Positions 55,757 to 64,000 of a stretch of DNA of 64,000 nucleotides are shown here, piece by piece. Each line of letters opens with the position of its first letter. The first letter of the stretch is position 1. The DNA is from Opitutaceae bacterium. Its GTDB lineage: Bacteria > Verrucomicrobiota > Verrucomicrobiia > Opitutales > Opitutaceae. The notes beneath the pieces are model-generated. The model ran no database searches. It was not told the DNA's origin and saw only the letters and a list, made by a program, of their open reading frames with translations. Location: assembly GCA_016711225.1 (NCBI GenBank), contig JADJTK010000050.1, positions 62,001 through 126,000 of the forward strand, given 5' to 3'. The position numbers were made by a program, and so were the translations under genes.

Positions 55757-57159
55757 GCGCCGTCGGCTTTGCCGAGCAATGCGAGCAGGTAGGCCGCCGT
55801 CTCGCGACCCGCTACCCGGACGGCGAAGCGGCGTTGGCGTTCGGCGATGTCGAGCCAGCGGCGAGAGTCGTCGGTGAGCAGCTCGAGAATCGCGGCCGGA
55901 AGTGTAGGGATGCTCCGGCAGATGATCCCCAGGCCGCGGCGTTCGATCCACCCGGGATTGCCCTCCTCCTGCCCCGGCACATGCCCCGTAATAACAATCG
56001 GGAGTCCGCAACTCACCGCCTCCAGCAGCGTATTCGGGCCGGCCCGCGTGAGAAGCAGGTCGTTTTCGGCCATGTGGCGTTCCATGTCGGTGACGTAGCC
56101 CGGCAGGATCAGGCTCTTTCCCACCCAACCGGCGAAAGCCCGGGCGAGTGATTCCTTGAGGCGGTCATCACGCCCGGTGATCACCGTGACCCGCGTTCCC
56201 TCGATTCCGAGCAGCGTGTCGACCAGCTTGCGCGCGCGGGTCTTGGGAAAGGCGTTGGCAAAAACGAGTATCCCCAGTGGGGCGCCGGACCGCCGGCGCT
56301 CGATGCGCCGATCAAAGACTTCCGCAGGCGTCTCAAAGCGGCGGCGGATCGGGAAACCGAGTTCCGGGGCCGCCTCGGCCGGAATCCCCATTGCCAGCAA
56401 CTTCTGCGTCGCCTCGGAGGTCGGGCTGATCGTGCGAAAGCTGCGCTTATCGACCCAGAGCGAGGAGAAGGTGACGAGATCGGCGATCAACGACACAAAC
56501 GGGACCCGCAGTCCCCGTTTCTCCAAGAGATCGAGGGCGCACCCGATGAAGCCGGGATGGACGCTGACGATCAAGTTCGGCTGATAATCCCGCACTAGGG
56601 CAATGAAGCGCGACTCCATGCTCTGCTTCGAGAACCAGTTGAGGACGCGAGGATACCGATCGGAAAGGGCGAAGAAGAAGCCCCAGGCACGCGGAGCGTG
56701 GGTGATCAGCGGGATGTAGAACTTCTCGACCGCCGTGCCCACGACCGGAAAGAAGTCGAAGGCGTTGGCCGTGCGCACGTCCACCGCCGCATCGAGCTCG
56801 GTCAGGTAGGAGGTCAGGGACTGGGCAATGCTCTTGTGCCCGTGGCCGGTATGCTCGGACGACAGGAGCAGGATTCGTCGCTTCACTACGACGACTTCGG
56901 ACGGAATCCGGTGCCTTGTCGATTCGGAAGAGGGACTATCTGCTGGTGGGATTCTTGCCCTGTCCCCATCTAGCCCTCCAGCGTACAACCCGGCGATGTT
57001 CTCCAGGTGAGCGGCAGACCGCGATTCGAATTCCCCAGTGGCCCTCTCCGCGGAGAGGAACCAACCGTTGCTGCTGGCGGTGAACGTCTCGCCGGTGGTG
57101 AACCCCAGCTCGGCGAGCAAATCCTTGAGCGCCTCATCGCCCCCGGCCAGTTGCGCCAT
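55750..57159 (-). CDS. MGDG synthase-like / processive diacylglycerol glycosyltransferase (GT28 type)
   Basis: 469 residues if started at 57159. The conserved enzyme begins near residue 92: ILLLSSEHTGHGHKSIAQSL (MGDG-synthase N-terminal glycine loop), then LIVSVHPGFIGCALDLLEK and the donor-binding part LILPGYVTDMERHMAENDLL, LLTRAGPNTLLEAVSCGLPI and GHVPGQEEGNPGW. It would glycosylate diacylglycerol at the inner membrane. The first 91 residues look coding but belong to no domain I recognise. A GTG at 56886 is the alternative start, just before KRRILLLSS. It overlaps the 5' part of the divergent chemoreceptor frame, so one of the two long starts must be shorter. Confidence 0.78.
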   Translation of the reverse strand: MAQLAGGDEALKDLLAELGFTTGETFTASSNGWFLSAERATGEFESRSAAHLENIAGLYAGGLDGDRARIPPADSPSSESTRHRIPSEVVVVKRRILLLSSEHTGHGHKSIAQSLTSYLTELDAAVDVRTANAFDFFPVVGTAVEKFYIPLITHAPRAWGFFFALSDRYPRVLNWFSKQSMESRFIALVRDYQPNLIVSVHPGFIGCALDLLEKRGLRVPFVSLIADLVTFSSLWVDKRSFRTISPTSEATQKLLAMGIPAEAAPELGFPIRRRFETPAEVFDRRIERRRSGAPLGILVFANAFPKTRARKLVDTLLGIEGTRVTVITGRDDRLKESLARAFAGWVGKSLILPGYVTDMERHMAENDLLLTRAGPNTLLEAVSCGLPIVITGHVPGQEEGNPGWIERRGLGIICRSIPTLPAAILELLTDDSRRWLDIAERQRRFAVRVAGRETAAYLLALLGKADGAS

Positions 57160-57235
57160 TCTCTCCTCAAGCTGCGTACCAACTCAGCCGATGTGGTGCG
57201 AGCCCGCCGCCTTCTCCACCTTGCCCCGTCCTTCA

Positions 57236-59149
57236 GTGAAAGCGCGTCTCCCCCTTCGTCCCACGATGGTGCTCCTCGTCGCCGTGTCGCTATGCGCCGC
57301 GCTGGTGATAGCACTGCAGCAGTTAAGCCGGCTCACCGCCCAGGCCAGCGGTCTCACCCGGATGGGCCAAGCTGTCGAAATCGCCGCCCATCTCGGCCAA
57401 CTCTCGGATTCGCTCCAGCTTGAGATGCAGGATTGCTGGAACGGCTATATCCGGCCTGACAATCCCAGCATCTTCCAGGGGCACATCGACCGGAGCAGCG
57501 AGCTGGTCCGCACCCTCCAAGCCGATCTGGCGCGAATCAATCTTGCCCAGTTCAACCCCGACTTCAGCAAGAGCGTGCCTCTCGTCGTCCAACGCTGCGG
57601 CGAACTGGCACCTCCGCGCGATTTCTTCCTGAAAGTCCGGCCGGGCGACGATCGCGGCAAGCGGACCTTTCATCCCGACCACGTCTACCGCCCGATTCTC
57701 GAGCCGCTCAACGTCGCACTTCGCTCGCTGGTGGGCGAATCCGACGAGCTCACGATCCGGTTGCGCATGCAGACGATTGTCGCGTGCGGCGAATTCCTCG
57801 ACAACGCCATGCTCGAGTCCGGCATGTACTGCTACGCCCACGAGTGCGGCCTGCTCCCCGACGCCCGCGACTACGCCAACGTCGAGTTCGCCACCGCCTG
57901 GCGCCGCTGGATGCAGGCCACCCTTCCCTCCGACACCGTGCCGGCGCTGCGTCCCTATCTCGCCACAATCTTCAACGATCCGATCTACGCCCGCGCCGAT
58001 CAGATCGTGAGTGGTTTCAAACAGCCGGCGGAGGGCGGCAAACGGTTCTTCCCGGCAGACAACGACTCCGGATGGCGACAGGCCGCGGAGAAGGAGCGTT
58101 TCCCGCTCCTTGCCGCCATGGGCCCCTACCTGATGCAGGAGCAGCAAGCCTACATCGCCGGCTATCTCGGGGACGTGCAGCGGCAACGCCTGCTCGTGAT
58201 CGGGCTGCTCGTGTCCATCCTGGCCTTGACCTCGGGCATTGCCTTTTGGCGTGCACGGACGGTCTTCCAGACCGTGGCCAAGGCGATTGGGGCGCTGCGC
58301 GAGTCGGCCGACTCACTCGCCTCCGCCTCGGCCGAGATCAGTGCTTCCTCCCAGGAACTGGCCGACGTCGCGTCCAGCAAGGCGGCCGCTCTCGAGGAGA
58401 CTGCCGCCGCGCTGGAGGAACTCACCGCCACCAACTCCCGCAATGCCGAGCACACCCACATCGCCGCCGAGCGTGTACACGCCACCTCCTCCCTCGCCAC
58501 CAACGCAGGCCACTCGATCGCACAACTCGTCGTCTCGATGGATGCCGTCGCCCGTTCGAGCGAGCAGACGGGACAGATTGTAAAATCCATCGACGAAATC
58601 GCCTTCCAGACGAACCTGCTGGCCCTCAACGCCTCAATCGAAGCCTCCCGCGCGGGCGAGGCCGGCGCCGGCTTCGCTGTCGTCGCCGACGAGGTACGCA
58701 CGCTCGCCAAACGCGTCGCCGAGGCGGCAGCTTCCACCACCACACTCATCGCCGAGGCCAATGCCATGGTCACCCGCGGGCGCGAAATCGCCGGCCAAGT
58801 CGACGGCGCCTTTCGCGAAGTCGACGGGCTGGCCCAGTCGGCCGGCAGCAGCATGGACGCCCTCGCCACCACCACCAAGGACATGCTCGAGCGTCTCCAA
58901 TCCCTGAACAAGCTCGCCCACGCGCTCGACCACTCGACCCAGCAGGGCGCAGCGCAAGCCGAGCAGAATGCAGCCGTTGCTCAGATGATCGCCGACCAGT
59001 CCACCCGCGCACGCCAGGCGATCACCCAAGTCGCCGCGGTGGTGAGCGACGGAGGCCCGGAGGGGACAGGCACGAAACCGCCACCCCGTTCACCCGTCCC
59101 CACCACGGCAACCCGACACATGCCGGCCGACCTGGAGGTCACACGATGA
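57236..59149 (+). CDS. Methyl-accepting chemotaxis protein with NIT-like periplasmic sensor (first of two)
   Basis: 637 residues from the GTG at 57236 (VKARLPLRPTMVLLVAVSLC; ATG 57266 is the alternative). A membrane helix (about 10-28) is followed by a 300-residue all-helical periplasmic domain, including IFNDPIYARADQIVSGF, and a second helix (about 320-340). The signalling coiled coil has tip EIAFQTNLLALNASIEASRAG. The sensor shares the 'FxDPxYxRADxxxxxxx' segment with the neighbouring receptor, so both probably use the same nitrate/nitrite-sensing-type fold, though no ligand residue is identifiable. Its TGA overlaps the next ATG. Confidence 0.88.
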   Translation: MKARLPLRPTMVLLVAVSLCAALVIALQQLSRLTAQASGLTRMGQAVEIAAHLGQLSDSLQLEMQDCWNGYIRPDNPSIFQGHIDRSSELVRTLQADLARINLAQFNPDFSKSVPLVVQRCGELAPPRDFFLKVRPGDDRGKRTFHPDHVYRPILEPLNVALRSLVGESDELTIRLRMQTIVACGEFLDNAMLESGMYCYAHECGLLPDARDYANVEFATAWRRWMQATLPSDTVPALRPYLATIFNDPIYARADQIVSGFKQPAEGGKRFFPADNDSGWRQAAEKERFPLLAAMGPYLMQEQQAYIAGYLGDVQRQRLLVIGLLVSILALTSGIAFWRARTVFQTVAKAIGALRESADSLASASAEISASSQELADVASSKAAALEETAAALEELTATNSRNAEHTHIAAERVHATSSLATNAGHSIAQLVVSMDAVARSSEQTGQIVKSIDEIAFQTNLLALNASIEASRAGEAGAGFAVVADEVRTLAKRVAEAAASTTTLIAEANAMVTRGREIAGQVDGAFREVDGLAQSAGSSMDALATTTKDMLERLQSLNKLAHALDHSTQQGAAQAEQNAAVAQMIADQSTRARQAITQVAAVVSDGGPEGTGTKPPPRSPVPTTATRHMPADLEVTR

Positions 59150-60957
59150 GCGCGACGACTTCGCTCAAGGCCAAGATGTGGACCCTGGTCCTGCTCCCGC
59201 TTGCCGGGGCATTGATCCTGGCCGTCTTTGGCTTTCTGCGGCTTCAACGGCAAGCGACCCGCTTGACCGAGATGCAGAACCGCACCGAGGCGCTGTCCGC
59301 CCTCTCCGAGCTGCAAAACGCACTTCATCAAGAGCGGATCGCGGCCCAGGGGTTGGCCGCCCTCCCCTCCGCCTCCACCGAATTGCGCAGCCGGATCGCC
59401 GCCTCCGAGGAAATCGTCAGCCGGATCCGGCGGCTCACCGCCGACAACCACACGCTCGGGGATCCGAGGGAGGCCGTGCACAGCGCCGCCGCCGCCGTGC
59501 TCGCCGCCTACAGTCGCCTCGAAGCGCCCCGCCGCGACGCCCTCGCCGCCACCTCCCCCGGGCCGGCCCACCCAGCACTGGTCCAGTCATATCCTGAAAC
59601 CACGCGAGCGATCGTGGGTTTCGCCCGCGAGCTGGCCCAGACCTGCGATACCGTGCCGTTGCGCGCACGCCTGGACGGCTTCAAGTGGTTCGGCGAGCTG
59701 CTCCGTCAGGCCGAAGAGGAGGAACTCGTCGCCGCAACTTCAATCCAGCAGGCACGCACCAGCATGGGGCTGTTGATCGACGTCTCCATTGCCACCAAAC
59801 AACGCCGAAGCTTGCAGCAATACCTCGCCCAACTGGCCCCACCCGAACTCTGGAAGGACTGGAAACAGCTCTTCTCGGATCCAAGCTATGTGCGCGCCGA
59901 CGAACTGATCGACTCCCTCTACGATACTCGCACCAAGGAACCGGTACCGCCCGACGCGAAGCTCGTGCCCGAATGGTTCGCCACCGTACAAGCCCGCACC
60001 CGGCTGCTCGAATCGATGTCCCCGCGCCTGAGCGCTGAACTTCGTACCTTTCTTGATGCCGCCGTGCAGAAGAACCGGCGCGAGACCACCAACCTGCTGA
60101 TCCTGCTCGGCGTGCTTGGGCTGGCTGCGGGCGCCATCGCCACCTTCCTCATCAACGCCCTGAGCTGCCGCCTGCGGGAGTCCCTTGCCGAACTGAGCGC
60201 CGGAACGGCCTCGAGCACCAGCGCGGTCACCGAAGCAACCGAGACGGTCAACAGCCTCAGCGACGCCGCGGCTGCAGAAACCGGCCGCTTGACCGAGGTC
60301 CACGAGGCCGTGGCCGCCCTCAAGGCGGTCAATCGGCAGACCACGGCCCACGCCGGGACGGGCACCGAGCGTATGTCCGGCCTGGAAACCCACCTGGCCG
60401 CCTCGACCGAGTTGATGCAAACCTTGGCCGGTACCATCTCCGGCATCGATACGAGCAGCCGCAACACGATCCGAATTGTGAAGACGATAGATGAAATCGC
60501 CTTCCAGACCAACATCCTCGCGCTCAATGCAGCCGTCGAGGCCGCCCGCGCCGGGGAAGCCGGCTCCGGCTTCCGGGTGGTCGCCGACGAGGTCCGCGCC
60601 TTGGCCCGCCGTGCGTCCACCGCCTCGGCGGAGACGGCGCGCCTGGTTGAGGAATCCCGCAGCGGCGTCGGCCGCGGCATGGAATTGCACGGCTCCGTGA
60701 GTGCCGCCATCAGCGAGGTGTCGGCCAATGCCACCAAGGCGCGCACCTTGCTGGCCGAAATCCAGGCCTCGACCCAGGAGATGATGCGAGGGATCGAGCA
60801 AATCGGAAGTACCGTTCCCCTGCTCCAGCGCTCCAGCGAGCAAAGCGGCGAGATCGCCTGCACGGCACGCAGCACCATCGAGTCCACGGCTGCCGCGAAC
60901 GAGTCCCTCCAGGGCGCGATCGGCCAACTGGAACAGCTGCTCTCGGGCCGGCGCTAA
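59146..60957 (+). CDS. Methyl-accepting chemotaxis protein with NIT-like sensor (second of two)
   Basis: 603 residues; the ATG overlaps the preceding stop (ATGA), implying coupled translation. A membrane helix (about 12-30, TLVLLPLAGALILAVFGFL) precedes a periplasmic helical sensor (about 40-310) that opens LSELQNALHQERIAAQGLAALPS, a NIT-domain-like start, and includes LFSDPSYVRADELIDSLYD. The second helix (about 318-338) leads to the coiled coil with EIAFQTNILALNAAVEAARAG. NIT domains are proposed nitrate/nitrite sensors; the ligand here is unproven. No C-terminal methyltransferase tether is present. Confidence 0.9.
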   Translation: MSATTSLKAKMWTLVLLPLAGALILAVFGFLRLQRQATRLTEMQNRTEALSALSELQNALHQERIAAQGLAALPSASTELRSRIAASEEIVSRIRRLTADNHTLGDPREAVHSAAAAVLAAYSRLEAPRRDALAATSPGPAHPALVQSYPETTRAIVGFARELAQTCDTVPLRARLDGFKWFGELLRQAEEEELVAATSIQQARTSMGLLIDVSIATKQRRSLQQYLAQLAPPELWKDWKQLFSDPSYVRADELIDSLYDTRTKEPVPPDAKLVPEWFATVQARTRLLESMSPRLSAELRTFLDAAVQKNRRETTNLLILLGVLGLAAGAIATFLINALSCRLRESLAELSAGTASSTSAVTEATETVNSLSDAAAAETGRLTEVHEAVAALKAVNRQTTAHAGTGTERMSGLETHLAASTELMQTLAGTISGIDTSSRNTIRIVKTIDEIAFQTNILALNAAVEAARAGEAGSGFRVVADEVRALARRASTASAETARLVEESRSGVGRGMELHGSVSAAISEVSANATKARTLLAEIQASTQEMMRGIEQIGSTVPLLQRSSEQSGEIACTARSTIESTAAANESLQGAIGQLEQLLSGRR

Positions 60958-61568
60958 ACCGCCTCCACCGAATGCGAAGGGCGGTGCCGAATACTCGGCA
61001 GGGGCAAACCCCGCACGGCGCACGCGGAGGCCTGTCACCGCTTCTGCAGAGCAGGTTCGGTCCCACTTCTTCCGGAACAGGGAACCACGGATTCACGCGA
61101 ATGAACGCGGATAGGGCAGCCGAAATAGGGATGGCAGCCGCAAGGAACGATCGATTCCTCGAAACCCGAAACCCAAAACCGACCCGGTCACAGAGGTCAC
61201 GGAGGGGGAGGAGATCACAGAGGGACTTGAGCGGCGCCGTCCCTGCCTGCGTGCTGGTCGTAGCGACGTTCGCTAGAACGTCGGGTCTCTCCGTCCTCAA
61301 CCTCAACCTTCAACTTTAACGGGCTAGCGGGCCGCCTGCGGCCGCGCGCTCCCGTCGTAGCTGGACGGCGCCGCCGTTCAGCCCGTCCGGTGGAACACGG
61401 AGCGCGGGTTCCCTCCTCCGTCGCCATTCTATTTGGTCCTCCGTTCGCGGCCGCCGTCCTCGCGCGGCCTCGACCGTGATGGAGGCGACCCGTCTCCCGC
61501 CCTGCGGTTCGGCCCGCTCCTCGCCGCCTACTTCACTTCAGGTTCGGCTCAGTTTTCATTTCGACGTC
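60958..61568. other. Non-coding stretch carrying common intergenic repeat motifs
   Basis: No gene is supported. It holds ACCACGGATTCACGCGAATGAACGCGGAT-like DNA (about 61083-61112), CACAGAGGTCACGGAGGG and GATCACAGAGGG (about 61190-61224), and GTAGCGACGTTCGCTAGAACGTCGG (about 61260-61284). These are short motifs that recur as interspersed repeats in many genomes. It marks the border between ordinary genes and the mobile-element remnants. Confidence 0.5.
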
Positions 61569-61904
61569 CTAATGCAACTCAAGCTTGATGGGCTCGGGCA
61601 AATCAGGATGTGATATAGTTATATATCGAGTCTCGCGCGTAATTTCGTTTGGTGAATATGTCGCACCTGGCTCTCGTGTCGGCCCCGGCCCGCCTGGTTC
61701 GTCCCACATCCTACTGAGCACGTAAACAGATTTGGCGGGATCCTGAAAATATAATATTCTGGATCCATCGATAAATCGCGCGTCCGATTTGAGCCGATTG
61801 ATCAGCGCATATCGCCTACTCTCCCGGTGGCAAAAATAGCCCAAAGCACCAAGCGTTGATGCGGCGATCAGCACTGCGGCGGCGAGTATCTGCTTTCTTT
61901 TCAC
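61569..61904 (-). CDS. Hypothetical protein with N-terminal membrane anchor, AT-richer than its surroundings
   Basis: 111 residues from the GTG at 61904. A basic start and one hydrophobic helix (KRKQILAAAVLIAASTLGALGYF) precede a polar part with AKSVYVLSRMWDEPGGPG and TRYITISHPDLP. I do not recognise the family. The coding DNA (for example GTGATATAGTTATATATCG near 61611) is clearly AT-richer than the rest of the window, suggesting recent acquisition. It directly abuts the intron remnant upstream. Confidence 0.5.
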   Translation of the reverse strand: MKRKQILAAAVLIAASTLGALGYFCHRESRRYALINRLKSDARFIDGSRILYFQDPAKSVYVLSRMWDEPGGPGPTREPGATYSPNEITRETRYITISHPDLPEPIKLELH

Positions 61905-62320
61905 ATTTTGCCATTAATGTAGGACCGCCAGTTGCCCGACGCGCCCCTCGCTGATCCCGGCGTGCGGTATTCCCGCACCGGGCTCGTCAAGAGAGCGCGC
62001 ACGCAGAAGGCTGGGGATGATCGCCATGACGGCAGGGGCAGGAGGCACTGGGCTTGGTACGGGGTTTCGACGATGCGCGGCACCGGGAGCCCCAGTGTCT
62101 GCCACATCGCCTCGAAGGTCGTCCAGTTGTAACTGCGCCGCGGCAGATCGATCATCCGATACAGGCTGCGGAACCGATGCTTGGGCTCCGTCGCCGCCTT
62201 CTGTCTCAGTGCCAGCAGGGAGCGTGACACGCTTTGTGGGGACGCTTTCCATGTATCAACCTTTGGGGGAGTGCGAATCCCGCTGCGGCCTGCGAACTTC
62301 CCTGTGTACGCTTCGTCCAT
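61901..62320 (-). pseudogene. Deleted group II intron reverse transcriptase/maturase remnant
   Basis: The frame starts at 62320. It contains SVSRSLLALRQKAATEPKHR and FRSLYRMIDLP, the N-terminal lead-in of bacterial group II intron RTs. It then jumps directly to SYNWTTFEAMWQTLGLPVPRI, the C-terminal maturase/X-region end of the same protein. The whole RT catalytic core is missing, so an internal deletion of roughly 300 residues is inferred. The last 40 codons translate through the intron's own RNA domain V, so they are not true protein. The enzyme cannot function. Confidence 0.7.
61953..61985 (-). ncRNA. Group II intron domain V hairpin (remnant)
   Basis: On the minus strand: GAGCCCGG, TGCGG, loop GAATA, CCGCA, CGCCGGGATC. 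Lower stem, two-base bulge region and upper stem-loop fit the roughly 34-nt catalytic domain V shape. It lies just 3' of the RT remnant, as in real introns. Confidence 0.65.
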
Positions 62321-62492
62321 GCCGTTTCACCTGGCGGAGTGGTTACCGCTCGGGCCATCATGATGTGCCTGTCGTTTTCCTCAGGTTTAGCTGACATCGA
62401 CGCAACACTCGGTCCTTTCTATTGGCTAGATGTTGAAAGACCCGGATTTTCACCGGGCAGGAAGCGCCTCGCTTTGCTCGGCGCACTAACGC

Positions 62493-62963
62493 TTACGGAT
62501 GAGCCACGCCGGGCGGCGGGCTTTGATTGGAAGGCGGGCACTTTCCCGGCGTTGCGCTCTGGTCGCTGGTTCGCCCTCCGTTTTCCAGCTCCGCGGCAGG
62601 AAAGAGCCTGCCGGTCGCCGGCAACTCGGTCGGAGTCTCTCGGCCATCGACGCTCCATACCTCGAGCCCGGCAAGTCGATCACCTCGGGCCATCGCCATC
62701 ACACCGCACAGCCCGCCGGACGGTGTGCGGTAGAAGAAATCGGCGACGGGAAACAGACCCTTCTCTTCTTCTTTCAAACCGTCGACCGCCAGATCGACCG
62801 TCGCACAGCCGCAGCCGCATCGCCCTGAAACCCTGGCACGATCTATTTGCGGCAGGAAATCTCGCCCACGCGTCTCGCCATGCTCCAGCAACCAACGCAG
62901 CAGGATCTTCTCGCTTTCGATCAGCGGTCGATCCTCAGCAATCGTCTGGATGTGAGTCGGCAT
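62493..62963 (-). CDS. Conserved hypothetical protein with Cys-rich RCGCGCATVD motif
   Basis: 156 residues from the ATG at 62963 (MPTHIQTIAEDRPLIESEKI). A helical start with LLRWLLEHGETRGRDFLPQI is followed by VSGRCGCGCATVDLAV, then GVMAMARGDRLAGLEVWSVD and TELPATGRLFPA. This pattern is familiar from small bacterial hypothetical proteins scattered among accessory genes. The three close cysteines could bind metal, but this is inference. The final 25 residues look atypical and may reflect a shifted or lost true stop. It sits between two mobile remnants. Confidence 0.55.
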   Translation of the reverse strand: MPTHIQTIAEDRPLIESEKILLRWLLEHGETRGRDFLPQIDRARVSGRCGCGCATVDLAVDGLKEEEKGLFPVADFFYRTPSGGLCGVMAMARGDRLAGLEVWSVDGRETPTELPATGRLFPAAELENGGRTSDQSATPGKCPPSNQSPPPGVAHP

Positions 62964-63163
62964 GCTTCTTCCGGCGAACGTTACGGATGAGGGACGACGG
63001 GCACCAGACTTTGCTGACAGAAGGGACGACTTCCCGGAGTTCCCTCTGGCCGCTGGTTGAACCAAGCCGCTGCGCGGCGGCGGGGAGCTCGGGGCTGGGG
63101 TGGGGGGCGGCGCATAAAGTTGGAGGATGGTGACGGCGTGCGGGACGGCAAGAGTGGAGAGGT

Positions 63164-63795
63164 ATGCAAAAACGAAAGAATACCTCCACCAAACGGGACC
63201 GTGTCCGCACGCCGTCCCAAGATTGCGAAACGCTGGTCCGGTTCGCCGAACTGATCAAGCTCCGAGGCCTCGCTCAGAGCACCCAGGACGAGTACCTGCG
63301 GTTTGCCCGCAAGTTGCTCGAGCGGCTGGGATCACAGTCCACAAGGACCGCTACGTGCCACTGCCGGCCGCGATGCTCCACGAACTGCGCCGGTACTGGA
63401 AGACGCATCGCAATGGGCGCTGGGTCTTTCCGGCGGTGGGCCGGGGCTGGCGCGAGAAGCCGGCGTGTCGTGAGCGACTGGGCAAAATTGACGAGCCGAT
63501 GGGCCAGAGCTCGGTGCAGCATTGCATGAAGATCGCCCGGGCGGCCGCGCGCCTGCCGGTGGGCATGCGCCGCTATCTCCAGCATATATTGCCGCCCGGC
63601 CAACACCGCGTGCGCTACTTCGGCTGGTTGCACCCGGCAGCCAAGCGCCGTCGCCTGCTGGTGGAGACATTGCTCAACGCTCGCATCATCGTGCGCGAGC
63701 CAGTCGAGGCTGCGCCTCCCTGGCATCTGCGTTGCCCGCACTGCGAGCAGTTCACCCTGGTCTGGGTGGGCTCGCTCGCCCGCGCCCCGCCCTGA
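63164..63795 (+). pseudogene. Composite remnant: tyrosine recombinase N-terminus and core piece joined to IS91-type transposase C-terminus
   Basis: The first frame (from 63164, MQKRKNTSTKRD) has CETLVRFAELIKLRGLAQST and DEYLRFARKLLERLG, a SAM-like phage-integrase N-terminal domain. It breaks near 63330 and continues in another frame with GITVHKDRYVPLPAAMLHEL and HRNGRWVFPAVGRG, part of a tyrosine recombinase core. From about 63570 the protein matches IS91-type transposase ends: HRVRYFGWLHPAAKRRRLL, WHLRCPHCEQFTLVWVG. The catalytic Tyr/Arg box and most of the transposase are missing. Tyrosine recombinase genes are known to accompany IS91-like transposases; this is a collapsed pair. Confidence 0.65.
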
Positions 63796-64000
63796 AGCCG
63801 ATGCAGACCGTACCGTGGAGAGTCCAGACCGCTCGTGCTCGACCGTCGCCCTACGCCACGGCTAGCGACGGCTTTGCTCGCGCGTGCCCAAAATTGTGTG
63901 GCGCCTCGATTTTGCGCTGGTTCCACGGCGTCTCGGTCAACAGACAACCGATCACGGACCACTGTTTGCCGAAGTCCCGGCCCAACCAAGTGCCGTTGCG
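63796..64000. other. Window end, no supported gene
   Basis: A minus-strand reading from the edge begins NGTWLGRDFGKQWSVIGCLL and stops near 63858; it may be the tail of a gene outside the window, but it is too short to call. Confidence 0.35.

Noticed and set aside
57784..60957. 1057-codon plus-strand frame covering both chemoreceptors
   Set aside because: Its first half is an off-frame Arg-rich shadow of the first receptor; only the part from 59146 is real and is annotated separately.
62234..63133. 299-codon plus-strand frame in the mobile-remnant region
   Set aside because: Low-complexity Arg/Ser-rich translation with no family features, opposite a better-supported minus-strand gene.
63858..64000. 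Minus-strand partial reading NGTWLGRDF... at the window edge
   Set aside because: Under 50 codons, no start inside the window and no recognised family.

Overview
The window reads as a high-GC chromosomal segment of a Verrucomicrobiota bacterium, most likely of the Opitutaceae/Opitutales type. This is inferred from gene content: a DUF1800/DUF1501 pair followed by a pseudopilin-like protein, secreted proteins ending in the 'ADPDG-linker plus FLRLxV' tail common in that group, GH10/GH20/GH130 carbohydrate enzymes, and several start codons preceded by pyrimidine-rich rather than purine-rich leaders. No rRNA, CRISPR array or replication origin was seen.

Region 1 (1-8.9 kb) is a phosphate island. 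A DUF47 accessory-protein end and a PiT transporter run on the plus strand. Facing them on the minus strand is a complete Pst operon: phosphate porin, pstS, pstC, pstA, pstB, phoU, then a small retropepsin-like protease. Three 11-bp-spaced TGTCAC-like repeats upstream of the porin look like a PhoB box for the whole operon. PstC carries a periplasmic insert of about 200 residues, and pstB has no usable start unless one base is removed from a C6 run.

Region 2 (9-18.5 kb) is housekeeping and accessory: RluA-type pseudouridine synthase, a GH10 xylanase lipoprotein, tRNA-Val(GAC), a PIN-TRAM membrane protein, a GH130 phosphorylase, a chemoreceptor with a separate periplasmic Cache protein, and the ABC-F ATPase EttA.

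Region 3 (18.6-37.5 kb) is the most unusual. After DUF1800, DUF1501 and pseudopilin-like genes comes an array of large secreted proteins, all on the minus strand. Five are paralogues. Each has a signal peptide, a shared N-terminal domain, exactly seven repeats centred on an 'APDGxPYVAY'-like motif (a predicted seven-bladed propeller) and a common C-terminal tail. Two also carry a spherulin-4/GH114-like domain. Four sit head to tail with 38-40 bp gaps. A beta-helix protein lies between the fourth and fifth. Two of the five are interrupted (one frameshift, one in-frame TGA).

Region 4 (37.6-53.9 kb) is mixed: holin-like membrane protein, GT4 glycosyltransferase, a CheX-CheY pair, a PLP aminotransferase, an OadG-like protein, a GH20 hexosaminidase, a hybrid sensor kinase with a solute-binding sensor, Kdo transferase WaaA, a DEAD-box helicase, a phytoene-desaturase-like oxidoreductase, a small lipoprotein and RsmI.

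Region 5 (54-64 kb) holds a truncated GH30 xylanase fragment, a PAP2-like membrane protein, an MGDG-synthase-like glycosyltransferase and two ATGA-overlapping chemoreceptors. It then decays into mobile-element debris: a deleted group II intron with a recognisable domain V, an AT-richer hypothetical gene, a conserved hypothetical, and a tyrosine recombinase/IS91 composite. Five genes carry apparent indels or a stop, several at short homopolymers. Residual assembly error and real decay cannot be separated from the sequence alone.
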